This document shows, piece after piece, positions 33,358 through 39,737 of a stretch of 39,737 bases of DNA. Each line of letters starts with the position of its first letter. Positions within the stretch are counted from its first letter, which is position 1. The DNA comes from Bdellovibrionia bacterium. GTDB taxonomy: Bacteria > Bdellovibrionota > Bdellovibrionia > Bdellovibrionales > JAGQZY01. Made by a program: the position numbers and the translations under genes. The stretch is taken from positions 1-39,737 of the forward strand of contig JAUHWN010000017.1 in assembly GCA_030424665.1 (NCBI GenBank), written 5' to 3'. Below the pieces are notes generated by a model. The model worked only from the letters and a program-made list of their open reading frames with translations, did no database searches and was not told the origin of the DNA.

Positions 33358-36277
33358 TTGCTTTCTCCTTAGAGGATCCCTTTTTGCTTTTTAGATTCTC
33401 TGGAAGTAAATACTCTTTTAAAAATCGAGCCGTGTGGCTCTTTTTTTGGTTCATTAATTCATCGGGTGTGCCGTGGGCGACAATTTTTCCGCCCTTATCT
33501 CCCGCCTCGGGACCAATATCAATAATATAGTCCGAGCGGCTAATGACTTCGAGATTGTGTTCAATTAGTAGTACGGATCCGCCATTTTCTACGAGCTGAT
33601 TGAGGACTTTCATCAATAAATCTATTTCACGAAAATGAAGGCCCGTAGTCGGTTCGTCCAAAATATAAAGTGTTGCCTTTTGATTAGTTTGCAAAAGTTC
33701 TTTTGCAATTTTTAAGCGCTGACTTTCACCACCACTCAGTGTGCTCGCGGCTTGACCGAGCTGCAAATACTCAAGGCCCACTTCTTTTAAAAACGAAAGG
33801 GGTTTACGAATATTCGGATAAGAGACAAAGAAGTCCATGGCTTCTTGAACAGTTAAATTGAGGACATCGAAAATATTTCTCTTATTAAATTTAATTTCTA
33901 AAATTTCGTCTCGATAGCGTTTGCCATTGCAGGACTCACAGGGAATAGAAACATCGTCCATAAAAAGCATATCGATGGTTTCAGAGCCAAGCCCTTTGCA
34001 GACTGGGCACCTGCCGCCTTCGACATTTAAACTAAATGTCCCCGGTGTATATCCGCGATCTTTAGACTCTTTTGTACCGGCAAAGACATTTCGAATGGCA
34101 TCGAAAACTTTTAAATAGGTAACGGGGCTACTTCGAGCGGATTTTCCGATGGCTTTTTGATCAATTAGTAGAACATTTTTAATAAACTCGTAGCCGGCTA
34201 TACTTTTAAACTCTTTGGTTGGCAGAAAATCAATACCCAAGGCTCTGGCCACGGCGGGGTAAAGAGTTTGTGTAATCAATGTCGATTTACCCGAACCAGA
34301 AACACCGGTGACGGTGACCAGGCGATTAAGTGGTAGCTCTAGATTCACGTTTTTAAGGTTATTACCCTTACATCCCTCGAGCTGAATTTTATACTTGTAA
34401 GTTTCTTTATCGACGGGTCTTGGTGTTAGTTGCGGAATCCATTTTTTAGTCAGGCTCAGGTAGGGAACTGTTGGGGAGTCTGGAAAGTTATAAAAATCTT
34501 CGGTTTTTCCTGCGTAAACGACTTTTCCGCCGAGCATTCCAGAGCCCGGACCCATTTCGATAATATGAGTGCTGTTTTCAATCACATCGCGATCGTGTTC
34601 AACAACCACTAGGGTGTTACCTAGGGCTCTAAGATCTTTTAAAATATTGATGAGGCGCTCGTTATCTCGCGGATGAAGGCCAATGGTCGGCTCGTCCAGA
34701 ACATACAGCGCTTGAGAAAGGCCCATGCCCAATTGCTTTGCGAGGGTGAGTCTTTGAAACTCACCGCCAGAAAGAGTTTTTGTGGGGCGATTGAGTGTTA
34801 AGTAGCCAACTCCCACATCCACTAGAAATTTGAGTCTAGCGTTGATCTGCGAGAGGATCTCTCCGGCCACCTCTTCTTCAAACTCGTTGAGCTCTATATC
34901 AACCATCGCTTCATAGAGTTCGCTGATGGTCATTTCTGAGAGCATATTGATGGTGTAGCCAGCAATATCTACAAGTTCTACTTCGGGCTTTAAGCGAGTT
35001 CCCTCACAGTCAGGGCAGCCAAATGGACTTTTAAAGCGCGAAAGAAAAACGCGCACGTGCATTTTATATTTCTTTGTCTCGAGGTAATCGAAAAGACCAC
35101 GCACTCCAAAGAACTCATCATCGCCTTCCCAAAGAAGTTCTTTTTGCTTTTCTTTAAGTTCTTTATAGGGTTTTTCAATAGAGATTCGTTTTTTTCGACA
35201 GTAAGAAAGTAATTTTCGGCGATCGTTGGCCGCGCTTGGCATAGCGAAGGGTTGTATAGCTCCTTCGGCCAGTGACAGATTGTGATTGGGAATTATTTTA
35301 TCGGGATCGAGATCGAGAATATTACCAAAACCATTGCAGGTTTCACAGGCACCGAGAGGGTTATTAAAGCTAAAAAGTCTTGAACTGAGATCTGGAAAGC
35401 TAAAACCACAAATAGAGCAAGCGTTGTCCTCGCTAAAAGCCGATTCGTCACCTTCTGTGGTAACAACTCGGGCCCTTCCACCGGGAATTCCCGTATTAAA
35501 TTTAAGGCTGGCCTCGTAGGCCTGTTGGAATGAATCAATCAGCCGCGCGCGATCGTCTTGCTTGAGCACGATCCGGTCGACAATGACGTAGAAATCTCGC
35601 TTGGGTATTTGACTGAGTTTTGTCGTCGGAGAGAGTTCAATAATTTCTCCCAATTGGCCCGACTTTGGCTCTTTTAAGCAGGGGGCAATAAGGTACTCAT
35701 CGAGTAGTTCTGTTTCGGCCTTGGTCTTTTTTGGGGGGACATAAATGCGGATATATCCTTCCTTCAAAAGATAGTGCAGAAGTTTTTTACCGCTGAGAAT
35801 TTTTTTATCGTAATAAACAGGTGCAAGTAAGTAGGCCCTCTTGTCTTCGTGTTCTTTAAGGGCTCTTTTTGCCGCCTCGGCCGGTGTTTCTCCCTTTAGT
35901 TCAAATTCGTATGTGGGGCAGCGAACGACACCAATTTTTTCATAGAGAAGTCGCAAGTAATCGATGACCTCTGTCGAAGTACCTACCGTTGAGCGACTGG
36001 TTTTTACAGAATTTTTTTGTTCGATAGAAATAGCCGGCGGAATATTCTCGATGCCATCGATGTCGGGCTTTGGTGCTTTTCCTAAAAACTGTCGGGCATA
36101 ATTCGACAAGCTTTCGATATAGCGGCGCTGTCCTTCAGCAAATAGAGTTTCAAAGGCCAAAGAACTTTTACCAGATCCACTGGGCCCACAAATTACTGTG
36201 AAAGAACCCAGGGGAATTTTGATATCGATATTTTTAAGATTATTCTGTCTTACACCCCAAAGGTGAATATCATTCAT
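33311..36277 (-). CDS. uvrA: Excinuclease ABC subunit A
   Basis: CGPSGSGKSSLAFETLFAEGQRRYIESLS, SGGEFQRLTLAKQLG, VTGVSGSGKSTLI, GGRCPVCKGLG, LSGGESQRLKIAKEL. Confidence 0.97.
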   Translation of the reverse strand: MNDIHLWGVRQNNLKNIDIKIPLGSFTVICGPSGSGKSSLAFETLFAEGQRRYIESLSNYARQFLGKAPKPDIDGIENIPPAISIEQKNSVKTSRSTVGTSTEVIDYLRLLYEKIGVVRCPTYEFELKGETPAEAAKRALKEHEDKRAYLLAPVYYDKKILSGKKLLHYLLKEGYIRIYVPPKKTKAETELLDEYLIAPCLKEPKSGQLGEIIELSPTTKLSQIPKRDFYVIVDRIVLKQDDRARLIDSFQQAYEASLKFNTGIPGGRARVVTTEGDESAFSEDNACSICGFSFPDLSSRLFSFNNPLGACETCNGFGNILDLDPDKIIPNHNLSLAEGAIQPFAMPSAANDRRKLLSYCRKKRISIEKPYKELKEKQKELLWEGDDEFFGVRGLFDYLETKKYKMHVRVFLSRFKSPFGCPDCEGTRLKPEVELVDIAGYTINMLSEMTISELYEAMVDIELNEFEEEVAGEILSQINARLKFLVDVGVGYLTLNRPTKTLSGGEFQRLTLAKQLGMGLSQALYVLDEPTIGLHPRDNERLINILKDLRALGNTLVVVEHDRDVIENSTHIIEMGPGSGMLGGKVVYAGKTEDFYNFPDSPTVPYLSLTKKWIPQLTPRPVDKETYKYKIQLEGCKGNNLKNVNLELPLNRLVTVTGVSGSGKSTLITQTLYPAVARALGIDFLPTKEFKSIAGYEFIKNVLLIDQKAIGKSARSSPVTYLKVFDAIRNVFAGTKESKDRGYTPGTFSLNVEGGRCPVCKGLGSETIDMLFMDDVSIPCESCNGKRYRDEILEIKFNKRNIFDVLNLTVQEAMDFFVSYPNIRKPLSFLKEVGLEYLQLGQAASTLSGGESQRLKIAKELLQTNQKATLYILDEPTTGLHFREIDLLMKVLNQLVENGGSVLLIEHNLEVISRSDYIIDIGPEAGDKGGKIVAHGTPDELMNQKKSHTARFLKEYLLPENLKSKKGSSKEKANVQKPHEIVARNKTT

Positions 36278-39081
36278 TCAGCTAAATCCTGCTTAAAGAA
36301 ATCGACCTCTTCTTCTTTAGGAGCTGGGTTGTTCGTATCGAGCTTTGGTTCGGTTCCTTCAGCAAAAGCCTGGGTCACCACTTCTTGGGATGAGGCCGAT
36401 GCGAGTTCACCAGACTGGGCATCAATATTGGCAAACACAATTCCTTTGGGTACTGGAAAGCTGAGTTCTGGAAGCTTATTGGTGTGAAGATCATCCATGT
36501 ACCCGAGCCAAATGGGGAGGGCAGCTCTACCGCCAGCCTCACCGCGGCCGATTGTTTTCTCATCGTCATATCCGACCCATACGCCGGTGGCAACCTGTGG
36601 CGTGTAGCCAATAAACCAGGCATCAAAGTAGCCGTTGGTGGTTCCGGTCTTACCGGCCACATCCCTATTTAGAGCACGGGCCCGTACAGCGGTTCCTCCT
36701 CGCTCTCGCACTGCCGCCTGTAGGATATTTGTCACCAAATAAGCCGTTTGCGGGCGAATTAATTGATCTGGTGAGTTAAAGAAAAAGGGCGAAGTTTTTG
36801 GTTTTTTCTTCTCTTTGGCCTCGGCAGTTTCCTGGCCTGGGGCCTGATCTTGATTGTTCGTTGGCGAACTAATCTCGTTGGGGAACTGGGCATCAGCATT
36901 CTGAGTTTGCAGAAGTTGTTCCTGTTTCTTTGTCAGATACTCTTCTTTTTTGAGGTCCCAAAACTCATCGAGTTGAGTGAGTTCCTCTTCGAAGCGAATA
37001 TCGAGCGAAACCTTACCCATGACTTCTTCATTCATGCGCGTGTCTACACGGTGGATGAGAACCGGGCGGATGCGCTTTCCGAGGCGAGCAAATTGAGAAA
37101 ACACCTTGGTCATTTCGTAGAGTGTGACACCGCTTGATCCGAGCGCGAGCGAAAGATCTTGATTGAGTGGACTAAAGATCCCCATTCGGCGGGCAAAGTT
37201 AGTGACCCAATCAATGCCGACATCTTCGAGAATTTTAATCGTTGGAATGTTGAGCGATCTTCGCAAGGCATTTCTAAAAAGAACGTCACCCTTAAAAGAA
37301 CCCGTGTAGTTGTGGGGCTTCCAGGTTTTTTTGTCGATATCTTCTTGGCCCTCGTTGGCTTCGGGGTCGTCATCTTGATAAACAATGGGCGAATCGGTGA
37401 CGAGGGTCGCCGGCGTATAGTTTTTCTCTAAAGCGGCGGCGTAAACTAAAACCTTAAATGATGAGCCGGTTTGTCTCTTGGCCATAATGGTTCGGTTAAA
37501 TTCAGACCGTTCAAAGTCGTTCCCACCAACGAGCGCTAAAATATCTTGGGTTTTATTGTCGAAACTAATGAGAGCCCCCTCGGTCAGAGGGTCTTGTTCC
37601 AATTCAACTTCGGCAAACTCATTAAAGTTTGGTAGATCTTCGGGGCGTTCGTATTTATCTTTTTGCCTTTTCTTGAGTTCACCAAGTTTTTTGACAATTT
37701 CGGTCGAGTAAAACTTTGGAGACTTAATCTTTACTTGAATCACGTCCATGGGCTTAAGGGCCATTGAGGGGCGCTCAATATGAACATCCTCAGTATACTT
37801 CACTTCTGGGTTTGGCTTTCTGGCCCAGCCCATGGTTTTTAAATCGATAAGGCCCTGGCTTTCGGCAAAGCGCACATAAACCAGCCCCCAGCGGTCATCC
37901 ACTTTAGTAACAACACCCTTTACGATTTGTCCCTTTCGCAGGTAGGGAGGAATGGTGTTGGTGACTTCACCTTCATCATTTTTTTCTTGAAAGAGGGCGA
38001 ATTCACCAAGTTCTGGAATCGTTCCATCTTCGGCAATCATGATGAATTCTTCTTTATCCTTGAAGTACTCCTTTCTCGATTCATCGAGAAAGGCAGTGAT
38101 TTCTTCTTCAGTCGTTAGAGTTTTAAGGGGTCCACGAAATCCTTGGCGCTTATCGAGCTCCCTCAGACCCTCTTCGACTCTTTTTTCGGCTGATTTTTGC
38201 GCTTCAAAATCAAGGGCTGTATAAACGCGAAGTCCTTCATCGAGGACTGCTTTCTCGCCGAGTTTTTCAAAAAGAATTTGTCGAACGGTTTCAACAAAGA
38301 AGGGGCCGGTTTCGCTAAAATCTTTGCGGTAATAAACCTTTAAGGGTTCTTTCATGGCGGCTTCAGCCACTTCGGGACTAATAAAGCCCACGTCTCGCAT
38401 TCGACCCAATACATACTTTTGTCGAGTTTTGGCTCGGGATGGATTTCTTACGGGGTTAAAAGCCGACGGAGCTTTTGGTAGGCCCGCGAGCATGGCCATT
38501 TCAGGAAGGGTGAGTTCTTGAACGGGCTTTCTAAAGTAGGTTTTTGCCGCAGTTCCTATTCCATAGGAGCTTTGCCCAAAATAAATCTGGTTGAGGTAGA
38601 GAAAGAGTATTTGCTCTTTTGTGAAGTTGTCTTCGATTCGGTAGGAGAGAACCACTTCTTTTATTTTACGGGTATAGGTTCGCTCAGGGCTTAAAAACAA
38701 GGTCTTAGCCAGCTGTTGGGTTATGGTTGATCCCCCCTGAACCTTTCGACCGGCCTTGATATTGGCCATCATAGCTCGAACGATGGCCATGTAATTAATT
38801 CCACCGTGTTCAAAGAAGCTTTCATCCTCGGCGGCAATAAGAGCTTCGATCATTTGCTTTGGAATATCTTTATAGGCAGTGAGCTGGCGGCGCTCGCGAA
38901 AGAATTCACCAATTTTGCGGCGATCCCGTGAGTAAACTTCGGTAACAAGAAGGGGTTTGTAATCTTCCATAGAGAAGATGGGCGGAAGGTCTTGGGCGAG
39001 ATAATATACAAAGCCAGCAACACCGGCGGCTCCAATTACACAGACCGCGATAAGAGAGAGTATAATCTTTTTTGAATTCAT
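36274..39081 (-). CDS. Penicillin-binding protein 1A (bifunctional transglycosylase/transpeptidase)
   Basis: EDESFFEHGGIN, GGSTITQQLAKTLFLSPERTYTRKIKE, KRQTGSSFKVLVYAAALE, AGKTGTTNGYFDAWFIGYTPQVATGVWVGYDD. Confidence 0.95.
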   Translation of the reverse strand: MNSKKIILSLIAVCVIGAAGVAGFVYYLAQDLPPIFSMEDYKPLLVTEVYSRDRRKIGEFFRERRQLTAYKDIPKQMIEALIAAEDESFFEHGGINYMAIVRAMMANIKAGRKVQGGSTITQQLAKTLFLSPERTYTRKIKEVVLSYRIEDNFTKEQILFLYLNQIYFGQSSYGIGTAAKTYFRKPVQELTLPEMAMLAGLPKAPSAFNPVRNPSRAKTRQKYVLGRMRDVGFISPEVAEAAMKEPLKVYYRKDFSETGPFFVETVRQILFEKLGEKAVLDEGLRVYTALDFEAQKSAEKRVEEGLRELDKRQGFRGPLKTLTTEEEITAFLDESRKEYFKDKEEFIMIAEDGTIPELGEFALFQEKNDEGEVTNTIPPYLRKGQIVKGVVTKVDDRWGLVYVRFAESQGLIDLKTMGWARKPNPEVKYTEDVHIERPSMALKPMDVIQVKIKSPKFYSTEIVKKLGELKKRQKDKYERPEDLPNFNEFAEVELEQDPLTEGALISFDNKTQDILALVGGNDFERSEFNRTIMAKRQTGSSFKVLVYAAALEKNYTPATLVTDSPIVYQDDDPEANEGQEDIDKKTWKPHNYTGSFKGDVLFRNALRRSLNIPTIKILEDVGIDWVTNFARRMGIFSPLNQDLSLALGSSGVTLYEMTKVFSQFARLGKRIRPVLIHRVDTRMNEEVMGKVSLDIRFEEELTQLDEFWDLKKEEYLTKKQEQLLQTQNADAQFPNEISSPTNNQDQAPGQETAEAKEKKKPKTSPFFFNSPDQLIRPQTAYLVTNILQAAVRERGGTAVRARALNRDVAGKTGTTNGYFDAWFIGYTPQVATGVWVGYDDEKTIGRGEAGGRAALPIWLGYMDDLHTNKLPELSFPVPKGIVFANIDAQSGELASASSQEVVTQAFAEGTEPKLDTNNPAPKEEEVDFFKQDLAE

Positions 39082-39233
39082 AGGCGCTAATATCCTTCAG
39101 CATCTACCTTCAGTTGGTTTATGGGGGTGAGTTCTAAATTCAACTCCCGAGCGAGATTTTTTTAATTACTCACTCTAAACCAGGACTAAAGCTATAGATA
39201 GAGACTAATTTAACGCCTTATAGTAGCAGATTC

Positions 39234-39271
39234 ATAAAAAAAAGGCGGCAATTAATAGCTTCTGCCGCCTC
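39234..39271 (-). terminator. Intrinsic terminator of the window-edge gene
   Basis: Minus strand AGGCGGCA ... TGCCGCCT stem followed by TTTTTTTT. Confidence 0.75.
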
Positions 39272-39312
39272 TTGTAAACATGTTTTTACCGTCTTGAAAG
39301 ACTATTGAGTTT

Positions 39313-39737
39313 TTACTCAACTGTTTCTGTGGTTACTGCTGGATCTGTCTCTCCTGTCGGAACTCTCGCCGGAGTGCCAGAGAACGTTTCTATTCTGCTC
39401 AAATATCCGCTACAAACATCGGAGCAGGCTCCGCCACCACACATCGCTCGAATTTCTTCTACTTTAGACCTTGCGCGAGCAACTGGGTGGCCACCATCAT
39501 CTGTGGCATTCGCTTCACCGCGATCCTCACCACCAAGAATTGTTCCGCAGCTGATAACACACTGATTAAGAGTTTCCTCTTCTTCCATGCGGGCAATGTC
39601 GTTGTTAATGGCCGCAGTATTAGGGTCTTGTCCAGCACCAGCTATGGCAGGGTCTTGTCCTGGAGCCGCGCTACCGCCACCAGCGAGGGCACTAGCAACT
39701 CCCATCAGGGCACCATTCATGTTTTGCTGTCTTTGTG
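39313..39737 (-). CDS. Partial Ala/Gly- and Cys-containing protein, open to the window edge
   Basis: ORF 39313-39720 continues open upstream (QRQQN-M) to the edge; ...ALMGVASALAGGGSA...CVISCGTILGG...MCGGGACSDVC. Confidence 0.6.
   Translation of the reverse strand, partial: QRQQNMNGALMGVASALAGGGSAAPGQDPAIAGAGQDPNTAAINNDIARMEEEETLNQCVISCGTILGGEDRGEANATDDGGHPVARARSKVEEIRAMCGGGACSDVCSGYLSRIETFSGTPARVPTGETDPAVTTETVE

Noticed and set aside
1-39737. Sigma-54 (-24/-12) promoters, CRISPR arrays, IS elements, tRNA/rRNA genes
   Set aside because: Visual scan found no convincing TGGCAC-N5-TTGC element, no spaced direct-repeat array, no transposase and no cloverleaf; a computational scan would be needed to exclude weak cases.

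Overview
This is a gene-dense window with no mobile element, CRISPR array, tRNA or rRNA that I could see. Gene content and style suggest a predatory or Bdellovibrio-like bacterium; that placement is inference only. Recognisable genes are priA, an M23/LytM peptidase, a TonB-like protein, nagZ, a DppB/DppC-type permease pair, a TadG-like protein, anmK, amgK-murU, a sigma-54 enhancer-binding regulator, an MsbA-type exporter, uvrA and a class A PBP (PBP1A). Peptidoglycan synthesis and salvage is a strong theme (nagZ, anmK, amgK, murU, oligopeptide-type permeases, M23, PBP1A). The best candidate for an undescribed system is the + strand block 17272-24426. It holds a TadG-like membrane-anchored protein followed by three secreted Gly/Cys-rich proteins with unrelated N-termini but a shared C-terminal signature (L-x-TDIM-x-GT-x-GGG ... 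FLPGG ... GPS-x-F-x-K-x-x-RRY), with structured RNA between genes. Other notable points: a PriA that appears to have lost exactly one of its two zinc sites, a degenerate Walker-A-less relative of sigma-54 activators (28622-29539), a 44-aa basic protein missed by the ORF track, head-to-head overlapping divergent genes, and a hairpin plus U-tract abutting the anmK start codon.
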